This document shows positions 8,486 through 16,550 of a DNA stretch of 64,000 nucleotides, piece by piece. Below the pieces are notes generated by a model. That model did not search any database, was not told where the DNA came from, and worked only from the letters and a program-made list of their open reading frames with translations. Each line of letters begins with the position of its first letter. Position 1 is the stretch's first letter. This DNA comes from Actinorugispora endophytica (lineage in GTDB: Bacteria > Actinomycetota > Actinomycetes > Streptosporangiales > Streptosporangiaceae), in the NCBI RefSeq assembly GCF_004363075.1, contig NZ_SNYN01000004.1, positions 62,001 to 126,000 on the forward strand. The letters run 5' to 3'. The translations under genes and the position numbers were made by a program.

Positions 8486-9355
8486 CTAGGCGGACACGGC
8501 CTGGAAGCTGGCCAGCGGAGGGCCGTAGACGAGTTGCGAACCGGCGCGGTCGACGTCGGTGATCGCGAGGTCGCGCGCCCCCACGCCGCCGCAGAAGTAG
8601 TGCATGACCGACTTGGGGTCGTAGGCCGTCAGGTCCAGGGTCCCCGTGGCGTCCTCGTCGGGGCACACCGCGGGCGCGCCCGAGCTGATGTGCTCGTGCC
8701 GGAATCCCAGGGAGTGTCCGAGCTCGTGCCGGAGCACCCCCACGTGGTCGAAGTCGGTGTCGTGGTACGACGGGTCGATGAGCACCCGGCGCCGGTGGGC
8801 GGGGTCGTTGGGGAAGAACGCCGAGGCGATGAACGCCCCGTTGGCGTTGATGTGCCGAACGGGGAACAGGACCTCGGGCGGGCGCAGGGACTCGCTGCCG
8901 TCGGCCGAGTCGACGTACCGGAACTCCACCCCGCAGGTCATGGACCAGTCGCCGGTGGCCAGCAGCATGTTCTCCACCACCTCCTCGTACCACTCGCTCC
9001 TGGGGAACGTCCGCCGGAGCACGCAGTAGCTGAGAACGGTTCCGGGCGCCCAGCGGACGAGCTTCCCGCCCTCGACGATGCCGATGAGCGCGCTGGGCTG
9101 GCCGACGGACCCGCCGATCGCGGTCTGGGCGAACCTGGCCCTCTCCACCAGCCGGGCGGTCTCGCGCAGCGCCCTCTGGGCCTCCTGGTAGAGGTCGAAC
9201 TCGTCGGCGTCCAGGAGCAGGTCGCCTTCGACGGGGTGCAGGACCTCGTCGTCGACGGAGACGCCCGTCCGCCGGAGCTCCGGCGACGGGGCGCCGTCCG
9301 CGGTCCTCGCGCCGGGGACGACCGGGGTCTCACGTTCCGTTGCCCTCTCCACCAT
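8486..9355 (-). CDS. Matrixin-like zinc metalloprotease (metzincin)
   Basis: A 289-residue protein with the full metzincin zinc site HELGHSLGFRH (His210, Glu211, His214, His220) and a Met-turn at SVMHYF (Met251). It should be a zinc-dependent endopeptidase. Upstream of the catalytic region are about 100 residues with FRYVDSADGSES and VLIDPSYHDT, as in M10/M57-type enzymes. No signal peptide is obvious at the N-terminus, which is unusual for this fold, so it may act in the cytoplasm or be exported by a non-classical route. Its start lies inside the end of the 91-residue gene (26-bp overlap), suggesting a coupled pair such as protease and inhibitor or chaperone; that is inference. Confidence 0.8.
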   Translation of the reverse strand: MVERATERETPVVPGARTADGAPSPELRRTGVSVDDEVLHPVEGDLLLDADEFDLYQEAQRALRETARLVERARFAQTAIGGSVGQPSALIGIVEGGKLVRWAPGTVLSYCVLRRTFPRSEWYEEVVENMLLATGDWSMTCGVEFRYVDSADGSESLRPPEVLFPVRHINANGAFIASAFFPNDPAHRRRVLIDPSYHDTDFDHVGVLRHELGHSLGFRHEHISSGAPAVCPDEDATGTLDLTAYDPKSVMHYFCGGVGARDLAITDVDRAGSQLVYGPPLASFQAVSA

Positions 9356-9605
9356 TTCCCTGTCCCTTCTCCAGGAGGTCGGGGCGGTGCATGCGAACCC
9401 ACTCCACCACGACCTGGTCGTGCTCCATGAGCTGGTCGCCCCGCGCGACCCAGAACCTCTCGCCGTCGACCTCGACGACGGGGAGGGCGCCGCGCCACTC
9501 GACGAACTCCGGGATCGTCTCCACGAGTCCGCGGATCCCCGGGTGCCCGTCCAGGAGTCGCCCCTCGGGTGTCCGCCAGACCTCTCCGCGGTCCTCGTCG
9601 CTCAC
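9330..9605 (-). CDS. Small hypothetical protein coupled to the metalloprotease
   Basis: A 91-residue acidic protein (MSDEDRGEVWRTPEG..., core VVEVDGERFWVARGD) of unknown family, with no membrane segment or signal peptide. It starts at GTG 9605 with GAGGGG a few bases upstream, and its last codons overlap the metalloprotease start. The small size, immediate upstream position and overlap suggest a dedicated partner of the protease. I do not recognise the family. Confidence 0.6.
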   Translation of the reverse strand: MSDEDRGEVWRTPEGRLLDGHPGIRGLVETIPEFVEWRGALPVVEVDGERFWVARGDQLMEHDQVVVEWVRMHRPDLLEKGQGNGGEGNGT

Positions 9606-9736
9606 TCCACACCCCTCGGCTCCCCCTGATGGCCATGCTTCGCGGTCCGCCGCGCCGTGTCAGCCGCCTGCGCGTCTGGAATCCGCAAAGGTTCCGAAAC
9701 CGGTTCCCGGGGGCCCGATCGGGAAGAGGGCCGGAC

Positions 9737-10828
9737 ATGGGAGACGAAGGGACCCCGTCCCGGGGCGGTCCGACGCCCGCGAGGCTGCGGAGGTGGCGCC
9801 GCATGCTGGCCGAGGAACGGGAGGAGGTCCGGGTCTACCGGACGCTGGCCTCCCGGCGCGACGGGGAGGAGCGGGAGATCCTGCTCGGGCTGGCCGACGC
9901 GGAGGAGCGCCACGTCGCGCACTGGGAGGGGCTGCTGGGCGGGGACGCGGGCAGGCCGCGGCGCGGCACCCCGCGGATGCGGCTGCTGGCCTTCCTGGCC
10001 CGGTGGCTCGGCTGGGTGTTCGTGCTGGCGCTCATGCAGCAGGCCGAGAGCCGTGCGCGCCGCGACGCCGACGTGCCGCCCGCGATGGCCGCCGACGAGC
10101 GCGTCCACGCCGAGGTGGTGCGGGGCCTGGCCGCGCGGGGGCGGACGCGGTTGTCGGGGACGCTGCGGGCCGCGGTCTTCGGGGTCAACGACGGGCTGGT
10201 GAGCAACATCGCGCTGGTCCTCGGGGTGATCGGCGGCGGCGCGGGCACCCGGGCCGTGCTGCTCACCGGGCTGTCCGGGCTGCTGGCGGGGGCGCTGTCG
10301 ATGGCGGCCGGGGAGTTCGTCTCGGTGAGCTCGCAGCGTGAGCTGCTGGCGGCGTCGGCGTCGGACGAGACGGCGCGGGACCTCGTCTCCGAGCTGGACG
10401 TCGACGCCAACGAGCTCGCCCTGGTATACCGGGCCCGGGGGATGCCCGCCGACGAGGCGCGGCGCCACGCGGACGCGGTGCTGCGCCGCCGGTCCGTCCC
10501 GGCGGCGGCCGCCCCCGGTTTCGAGGGCTTTGACGTCGTCGGCAGCGGGGCCGGCGCGGCGTTGTCGAGTTTCCTGTTCTTCGGCGCGGGCGCCGCGGTC
10601 CCGGTGCTGCCGTTCCTGCTCGGGCTGGAGGGGGCCGTCGCGGTGGTGGCGGCCGGGACGCTCACCGGCGCCGCGCTGATGCTCGTCGGCGGGGCGGTGG
10701 GGGTGCTCTCGGGAGCGCCGCCGCTGCGCCGCGCGCTGCGCCAGCTCGCGATCGGCGCCGCCGCCGCGGCGGCGACCTACCTGCTGGGACTGGCGTTCGG
10801 CGCGGCCGTCGACGCCGCGGGCCGGTGA
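9737..10828 (+). CDS. Ferritin-like/VIT1-CCC1 membrane iron or manganese transporter
   Basis: A 363-residue fusion. Residues about 15-130 form a ferritin-like (erythrin/rubrerythrin-type) domain with a spaced Glu/His pattern (LAEEREEVRVYRTLASR, DAEERHVAHWEG); the remainder is a VIT1/CCC1 transporter with GVNDGLVSNIALVLG and GALSMAAGEFVSVSSQ followed by three or more C-terminal membrane segments. This is the MbfA (Er-VIT1) architecture, in which the ferritin-like domain binds or oxidises iron and the membrane part exports it. The ATG at 9737 has AAGAGG before it. It stands alone, divergent from the 91-residue gene. Confidence 0.85.
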   Translation: MGDEGTPSRGGPTPARLRRWRRMLAEEREEVRVYRTLASRRDGEEREILLGLADAEERHVAHWEGLLGGDAGRPRRGTPRMRLLAFLARWLGWVFVLALMQQAESRARRDADVPPAMAADERVHAEVVRGLAARGRTRLSGTLRAAVFGVNDGLVSNIALVLGVIGGGAGTRAVLLTGLSGLLAGALSMAAGEFVSVSSQRELLAASASDETARDLVSELDVDANELALVYRARGMPADEARRHADAVLRRRSVPAAAAPGFEGFDVVGSGAGAALSSFLFFGAGAAVPVLPFLLGLEGAVAVVAAGTLTGAALMLVGGAVGVLSGAPPLRRALRQLAIGAAAAAATYLLGLAFGAAVDAAGR

Positions 10829-11083
10829 CGCCGACCGGGGCGGGCACGGCGCGGCGCCGGCGTCAACACCGCCGGGGGATCGCTTTTCCAAACACTCTCC
10901 CAAGGAATTCCAGAAAGAATCACAAAGTCGGGGCGGGTCCGTCGGCCTGTCGTGGACAGTGCTCTTTCCGGGGGATACGTTGGGATTACCGGGAAGCCGG
11001 CCATTGAATTAAATCTCGAATCGATTATCGGTTCGGGATTCTGTTCTGCTGATTTCCGTTCCGGCGGACAAAGAGGGATCCTA

Positions 11084-12106
11084 ATGGCCTCAGGACCAGA
11101 GGGCGCCGTGCGCGGCAGCTCCTACGCGGAGCTGTCCCGGCAGATGAAACGGGCGGGACTGCTCGAGAGGAGAGCGGGCCACTACGCGGTCAGGATCGCC
11201 GTCAACGCCGCGTTCTACGCGGGCTGCTGGACCGCGTTCGCGCTGATCGGCGACTCCTGGTGGCAGATGGCGACGGCCGTCCTCCTCGGCGTCGCCTTCA
11301 CCCAGTCGGGCTTCCTCGGCCACGACGCGGGGCACCGCCAGGTGTCGGCCTCCCGGCGGGTCAACGACGCCGTCGGCCTGCTGCACGGCAACGCCATGAT
11401 CGGCATCGCCTACGGGTGGTGGGTCGGCAAGCACAACCGGCACCACAGCCACCCCAACGAACTCGGCCACGACCCCGACCTCGCCATCGGCGTGCTCGCC
11501 TTCGACGACCACCAGGTGCCGGACAAGCGCGGCCTCACCCGCTTCACGGTGAAGTACCAGGCGTTCCTGTTCCTGCCGCTGCTGCTGCTCGAAGGGTGGA
11601 GCCTGCACTGGGAGAGCGCCAAGGCGGCGTGGCGGGGCGAGGGCCGCCGTCCCGTCCTGGAGCGGGCCCTGCTGCTGGGCCACGGCGCGGCCTACCTGGC
11701 GGCGGTGCTCCTGGTGCTCCCGCCCGGCAAGGCCGCCCTGTTCGTCCTCGTGCACCAGGGGGTCTTCGGCCTCTACATGGGGTGCTCCTTCGCGCCCAAC
11801 CACAAGGGCATGCCGGTCCTGCCCTCGGGCACCAGGATGGACTTCCTGCGGCGCCAGGTCACGACCTCGCGCAACATCCGCGGCCACTGGCTGACCGACG
11901 CCGTCCTGGGCGGGCTCAACTACCAGATCGAGCACCACCTGTTCCCCAGCATGCCCAGGCGGAGCCTGCGCAGGGCCCAGCGGATCGTCCAGGAGCACTG
12001 CGAGGAGCACGGAATCGCCTACACGTCGACCACCTTCCTCGGTTCCTTCCGGGAGGTCTTCAGCCACCTGCACGCGGTGGGCGCCCCCCTCCGGAGCGGC
12101 TCCTAG
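11084..12106 (+). CDS. Membrane fatty-acid desaturase
   Basis: A 340-residue membrane di-iron desaturase that would introduce a double bond into acyl chains. The three histidine boxes are clear: HDAGH, HNRHH (in WVGKHNRHHSHPNELGHDPD) and QIEHH (in NYQIEHHLFPSMPR), the Q-E-H-H form typical of front-end-type desaturases. Two hydrophobic pairs lie between boxes. The start at 11084 is chosen because AGAGGG sits 7 bases upstream; the frame is open further but lies in the AT-rich 10870-11080 leader. No electron-transfer partner is adjacent. Confidence 0.85.
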   Translation: MASGPEGAVRGSSYAELSRQMKRAGLLERRAGHYAVRIAVNAAFYAGCWTAFALIGDSWWQMATAVLLGVAFTQSGFLGHDAGHRQVSASRRVNDAVGLLHGNAMIGIAYGWWVGKHNRHHSHPNELGHDPDLAIGVLAFDDHQVPDKRGLTRFTVKYQAFLFLPLLLLEGWSLHWESAKAAWRGEGRRPVLERALLLGHGAAYLAAVLLVLPPGKAALFVLVHQGVFGLYMGCSFAPNHKGMPVLPSGTRMDFLRRQVTTSRNIRGHWLTDAVLGGLNYQIEHHLFPSMPRRSLRRAQRIVQEHCEEHGIAYTSTTFLGSFREVFSHLHAVGAPLRSGS

Positions 12107-12120
12107 GAGACCTCCGGCGC

Positions 12121-12192
12121 GGGGGTTTCGTTGGCGGTCTTGGGCTTTCTGCCCGTTCCGGAGCCCGGAAGGGCGGAAAGCCCAAGATCATT
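12121..12192. repeat. Family A dispersed palindromic repeat, copy 2
   Basis: About 72 bp matching the element in the PPOX pseudogene at 2447-2519, in opposite orientation. The internal inverted repeat is CTTGGGCTTTC ... GAAAGCCCAAG with an inner GCCC/GGGC pair. Here it sits harmlessly between the convergent desaturase and the large minus-strand gene and may act as a two-way terminator. Confidence 0.7.
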
Positions 12193-12224
12193 TCGGGCGG
12201 GGGCGGCCCCGGCCCTCCCGGCCG

Positions 12225-15200
12225 TCAGGCGGAGCGCGCCGCGTTCCAGGCCTCCTCGAACAGCTCGTGGGGCGGTCGGTGCGCCAGGCCGGGCTCCAGC
12301 AGGGACCGGTCCCGGTGCGTGGCGCCCGGGAGGAGCGGCAGGAGCGCCCGCTTGCGCTCCTCCGTGACGAAGCCGGTGTGGAAGGGGGAGTACACCCGGG
12401 CCAGCGGGCCGGGCAGGACGACCGACCGCCCCTCGACCACCAGGTCCGCCTCGGTCTCGCGCTCGGGGCGGGGCACGACGGCGCCGGAGCCGAGGAGTTC
12501 GCGCTGGGCGCGCCCGTGGCGCTCGGGGGACCAGCCGTTCCAGGTCCGCACGTGGTCGTCGGTCGGCACGGCCAGCGCGGCGAGCTGCAGGTACAGCGCG
12601 GCGGCGTCCTCTCCCACGCCGATCCCGGCGCCGACCTCGGCGACCAGGCCCGGCGCGCTGTGCAGCGGGTTCAGCTCGTAGCCGCCCTCGGGCACCGGTG
12701 TGGCGGCGGCCCGCTCGGCCAGCCGGGTGTACCCGTCGCCGAACAGCAGCTCCCGGTAGGCGCACAGCAGCGCGAAGTCACCGTAGGAGTCGGCGAGGAG
12801 GCGGCGCTTGGTCGCGACCTCCGGCTCGTCCCACCGCTGCTCCAGGAGCGCGGGGCGGAAGAGCAGTTCGGTGGGGTAGCGGGGGTGGACGCCGACGATG
12901 AACACCCCGTCGTCGTAGACCGCGTGGGTGCCGTCCCGCAGGGTGCGCGGCCCGAAGACCTCCCGCGCGACCCGGTTCTGCTCGGCCTGGGTGCGCGCCA
13001 GGTGCACCCAGCCGCACCTGACGACCAGGCCCGGGTCGCTCAGCCGCTCGCGGGCCAGCGCGAGCACGGTCGGCAGCTCGCGCCGGGCGCGGTGGCCGGC
13101 GGGGAGCCGGACCGCCGCCCAGGAGACGAGCTGGGCCGTCTCCTTCAGGTTCGACCGCAGCCACGCCGAGGGGAGGCCGGGCTGGCGGTAGGGCGCCAGT
13201 TCCACGGTGGAGTCGGGGGCGCGGGTGAGGGCGGCCGCGCGTCCCGGCGCCTGGAGCCTGGAGAGGACGGCCGGGCCCGCGTAGCGGGGGGCGGCGGCCG
13301 CCGTCGCGGCGTCGACGAGGTCATGGGGATCGCCCTCCCCGTGCCAGGCCGCGGCGACCCGGTCGACCGCGTCGTCCAGGCCGCCCTTGTCCCACAGCGG
13401 GGCGGGGCCGCCGGGCGGCACGACGGCCGCGGCGAGCCGCAGCCGCTGGGCGCCGTCCAGGCGCCCCAGGCGCGCGAGGGCGGCCTTGGTGTCGCGCACG
13501 GTCAGCTTCAGCGCGCGGCGCCGGAGGTCGGTCAGCGGCTTCTTGGAGTCGCCGCCCAACGGGAAGCCGTTGAGGACGAGCGCGGCCGCCGCGGGGGTGA
13601 CGCCGATCCGCTCGCCGAGCCGCTCGGCGGCGGTCCGGGCGGGCTTGCCCCAGGGGAGGGGGCCGCGCCGGTCGAGCTCGCCGAGGAAGGCGGTGATCCC
13701 CTCGGCCGTCGCCCACCCGGGATCGACGTCGCGGACGAAGGCGGTGCGGCCGCTCAGCGGATCGGGGGCGCCGGGCGCGGGTGAGCGGCGCAGGAACCAG
13801 CGGACGCCGTCCCCCGGGTACCCGCTGACCTCGACGGGGTCGGGGCCGAACGCGCTCGAATGGTTCGCGTAGTCGACCCGGTGCAGCACGGCGGTCCCGT
13901 CGCCCTCGGGCGGTTCGCCCACGAGGGCGCCGTACTGCCACCCCCGGCCCGGGTCCGCGACGGGGGGCAGTTCCGCCCAGGCGCGCAGGAACGCCGCCAG
14001 GGCGGCCCGCTCCTCGGGGGACGCGGCCGCGGACGCGGCGCGCAGCGCCACGGCGCCGACGTACGCGAGAAGCGGCCCCCAGGGCACCTCCAGGCGCGGT
14101 TCCTCCGGGGCGGCCTCCTCCGCTTCCCCGCCGCTCAGCAGCGCGGCCGCGCCGCGCAGCGAGGCCAGCGTGGAGTAGCGGTCCTTCGGGGAGCGCTTGC
14201 TGTAGGGGAGGCGAAGGAGCAGGCCCTCCAGCGCGCTGTCGAGCTGGGCGTCGGTCCCGGGCGGGGGCGTGCTCACGGCCGGGCCGCCGCCGGCCTCCCC
14301 GGTCTCCCCGGCCTTCGGCGGGGCCGGGGGCGCGAGGTCGGGGTGGACGCGGGCGACGACGGGCGCCAGCGCGGGGAACTCCAGCAGCTGGGCGCGGGTG
14401 AAGGGCGCGGGCTTCCCGCGCCGGTGGCCGCCGCGCCCGGTGGGAGGCTCGGGCGCGCCCTCGAAGGCGGCGACCTCGCGCTCCAGGAGCGCGCCGAACC
14501 GGGGGTCCGCGGCGAGGTGGGCCAGGGGGCGGCGGGCCTCGCCGGAGCGGTGCCACTCGGTCAGCGAGAGGTTCCGCACGGGGTGGGCCAGCGGGATCCC
14601 GTGCTCCAGGACGACGTCCAGGACGTTGGCGTCCACCGGGTCGTCCTCGGCGGCGGCCAGCCGCAGCCCCCGCCCCCCGGCGACGAGCGCGGGGGCGAGG
14701 AACGCCACCAGCTCCAGCACGGCGGCCGACGCGTGCGACGGGGTCGAGCGCAGCGGGACGAGCCAGTCGTCGCCGAGCCAGTCGGCGATCGGGACCCCCG
14801 GGCTCAGGACCCCCTCGCGCAGCCGCCGGGCCACGACCGGGTCGGCGAGCAGCCTCTTCAGGAGGCCGCTGCCGTGGACCTTGGAGTCCAGGAACCACAG
14901 TCCGCCGCCGCCCCGGCACAGCAGGCGGCGCAGGAACGCGTCGTCGGCGCGGGCCAGCCGGGTCATCGCGGGGGCGTGGGAGCGCCAGAAGGAGACCGAT
15001 CCGGAGTGCCCCCCGTCGGCGAAGAAGTCACCGAGGTTGCGCACGTCCTCCTCGGCGGTGTCCAGGCCGGCGGCCCGCGCGAGGCGGCGCAGGTCCCGGA
15101 ACGCGGTGGTCTCGCTGTCGGACGCCCACCGCACCCGCGACCGGTACTCCGCGTAGGCGGCGGCGGGGCCCTCCCGCTCGGCCACCGCGTCGCACAGCGG

Positions 15201-16376
15201 CCCCAGGTCGTCGAGGCCCTCGGCCAGCAGCGCCCGCCGCAGCTCCAGGTCGCCGGTCATCCCCGCTTCGGCGAGCGCCTCCTTGGCGGCGGCGCGGCAC
15301 CGCGCCGTCCAGTGCCAGTTGCCCGCCTCCCGGAACACGTTCTGCGCCTGGGCCCAGAAGGCGGGGAGGTGGGAGAAGGGCAGGCGGCGGGCGAAGTAGC
15401 GCAGGGTGTCGAAGCTCCGCCCGGGCTTGTCGCCCGCCTCCTCCAGGGCTCTGGCGAAGACGCCCGGGGACGTGAGGGCGGTGTCGGCGTGCTCGGGGTC
15501 GCGGACCAGCGCCCAGGCGGGGTAGCCCAGCAGCGCCGACCGGCGGGTGGCGGCCACCGCCGGGCCCGGCTCGGGCGCGGCGCAGCCCAGGCGCCGGGCC
15601 ACGACGTCCAGGACCAGGCCGTCGGTGTCGGAGGCCAGGCGGACCACGGGGCGGTCGCCCAGGGAGGGGTGCCGGTAGACGCGGGCGCGCACGGCCTGCT
15701 CGTCCGGATGGCCGGGGGCGTCCACCGACAGCGCGGTCCGCTCGTGGACCGGCGCGGCCAGCGCGTCCAGGAGGAGGCCGCGCGGCATGCCGGAGCGGGA
15801 CTCCAGCGGCCGGTCGGAGCGCAGGAGCTGGTCGGTGCCGGGCTCGGAGCCCAGTTCCAGGACGAGGTCGCGGACGTCCTCGAGTTCGGGGATGTGCTGC
15901 GGGTGCGGGAAGACGAGGTGGTCGGTCTCCAGCCAGGCGGTCTCCGCGTCCAGGGTGAGCACGCCGATCCGGCCTCCGGCGTCGATCCCGCGCAGCAGGC
16001 CGACGGTCGTGAGCGGGGCGCCGGGCGCGTCCCCCGCCCGGGTGCCCACGGCCGAGTCCCGCAGCACGCCCCGCCAGGCGGGGTCGGCCCACACCCGGCG
16101 CAGCAGCGGGACCGGGACCGGCCACGAGCCGCGCGTCCACGCCCGCGCCTGGCGCAGGCAGGCGGCCGCGTGCTCGTCCAGCCAGGTCTGGAGCGCGCCC
16201 AGCCGCCGGGCGGGCTCGGAGTCGGCGACCTGCTTGGGCAGCCGCTTCAGCACGCGTCCCCGCGCGTTGCGGCACCGCAGCCCGCCGTCGCCCAGCGCCA
16301 GCTCGTACCCGTCGGGGCCCGGAAGCCAGACGGCGTCGTCGTTCTCGGTCGTGTCCAGGGGGTTCGTCGAGGTCAT
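12225..16376 (-). CDS. Very large hypothetical protein (1383 aa)
   Basis: An uninterrupted 1383-codon gene from ATG 16376. No signal peptide, membrane segment or nucleotide-binding motif is seen. The protein has an N-terminal region with WLPGPDGYELALGDGGLRC, a proline-rich linker near residues 670-710 (APPKAGETGEAGG), and a C-terminal half with RRALKLTVRDTKAALARLG and VYDDGVFIVGVHPRYPTELLF. Its composition recalls long actinobacterial proteins often labelled DNA-binding or DUF4132-like, but I cannot assign it. No Shine-Dalgarno is visible; CATACT 8 bases before the ATG could be a -10 for a leaderless mRNA. Codon use looks native. It stands between family A and family B repeats. Confidence 0.75.
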   Translation of the reverse strand: MTSTNPLDTTENDDAVWLPGPDGYELALGDGGLRCRNARGRVLKRLPKQVADSEPARRLGALQTWLDEHAAACLRQARAWTRGSWPVPVPLLRRVWADPAWRGVLRDSAVGTRAGDAPGAPLTTVGLLRGIDAGGRIGVLTLDAETAWLETDHLVFPHPQHIPELEDVRDLVLELGSEPGTDQLLRSDRPLESRSGMPRGLLLDALAAPVHERTALSVDAPGHPDEQAVRARVYRHPSLGDRPVVRLASDTDGLVLDVVARRLGCAAPEPGPAVAATRRSALLGYPAWALVRDPEHADTALTSPGVFARALEEAGDKPGRSFDTLRYFARRLPFSHLPAFWAQAQNVFREAGNWHWTARCRAAAKEALAEAGMTGDLELRRALLAEGLDDLGPLCDAVAEREGPAAAYAEYRSRVRWASDSETTAFRDLRRLARAAGLDTAEEDVRNLGDFFADGGHSGSVSFWRSHAPAMTRLARADDAFLRRLLCRGGGGLWFLDSKVHGSGLLKRLLADPVVARRLREGVLSPGVPIADWLGDDWLVPLRSTPSHASAAVLELVAFLAPALVAGGRGLRLAAAEDDPVDANVLDVVLEHGIPLAHPVRNLSLTEWHRSGEARRPLAHLAADPRFGALLEREVAAFEGAPEPPTGRGGHRRGKPAPFTRAQLLEFPALAPVVARVHPDLAPPAPPKAGETGEAGGGPAVSTPPPGTDAQLDSALEGLLLRLPYSKRSPKDRYSTLASLRGAAALLSGGEAEEAAPEEPRLEVPWGPLLAYVGAVALRAASAAASPEERAALAAFLRAWAELPPVADPGRGWQYGALVGEPPEGDGTAVLHRVDYANHSSAFGPDPVEVSGYPGDGVRWFLRRSPAPGAPDPLSGRTAFVRDVDPGWATAEGITAFLGELDRRGPLPWGKPARTAAERLGERIGVTPAAAALVLNGFPLGGDSKKPLTDLRRRALKLTVRDTKAALARLGRLDGAQRLRLAAAVVPPGGPAPLWDKGGLDDAVDRVAAAWHGEGDPHDLVDAATAAAAPRYAGPAVLSRLQAPGRAAALTRAPDSTVELAPYRQPGLPSAWLRSNLKETAQLVSWAAVRLPAGHRARRELPTVLALARERLSDPGLVVRCGWVHLARTQAEQNRVAREVFGPRTLRDGTHAVYDDGVFIVGVHPRYPTELLFRPALLEQRWDEPEVATKRRLLADSYGDFALLCAYRELLFGDGYTRLAERAAATPVPEGGYELNPLHSAPGLVAEVGAGIGVGEDAAALYLQLAALAVPTDDHVRTWNGWSPERHGRAQRELLGSGAVVPRPERETEADLVVEGRSVVLPGPLARVYSPFHTGFVTEERKRALLPLLPGATHRDRSLLEPGLAHRPPHELFEEAWNAARSA

Positions 16377-16406
16377 GGCGGAACAGTATGCACACCCCGT
16401 ACGACG

Positions 16407-16481
16407 CCCCCTCGCCGATCTTGACCTTTCCGGGGTCTCAACCGTCTCCGAGCCCCCGGAAAGGTCAAGATCGGCGAGGGG
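16407..16481. repeat. Family B palindrome, copy 1 (between divergent genes)
   Basis: Core GATCTTGACCTTTCCGGGG pairs with CCCCGGAAAGGTCAAGATC; the basal stem CCCCTCGCC/GGCGAGGGG is complementary too, giving arms of about 28 bp. Unlike most copies, it lies between the 5' ends of two divergent genes (starts at 16376 and 16551), so it is not simply a terminator. Confidence 0.85.
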
Positions 16482-16550
16482 GGCACCGGTAGGCGGCGAC
16501 GCGCGGCAACCGCTGGTCAGGGAGCCCTTCCCGGGGGCAGAATCGGGGCC

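Noticed and set aside
2447-12192. Insertion sequence bounded by the two family A copies
   Set aside because: The 9.6 kb between them holds ordinary genes and no transposase; inverted orientation alone is not enough to call a composite transposon.
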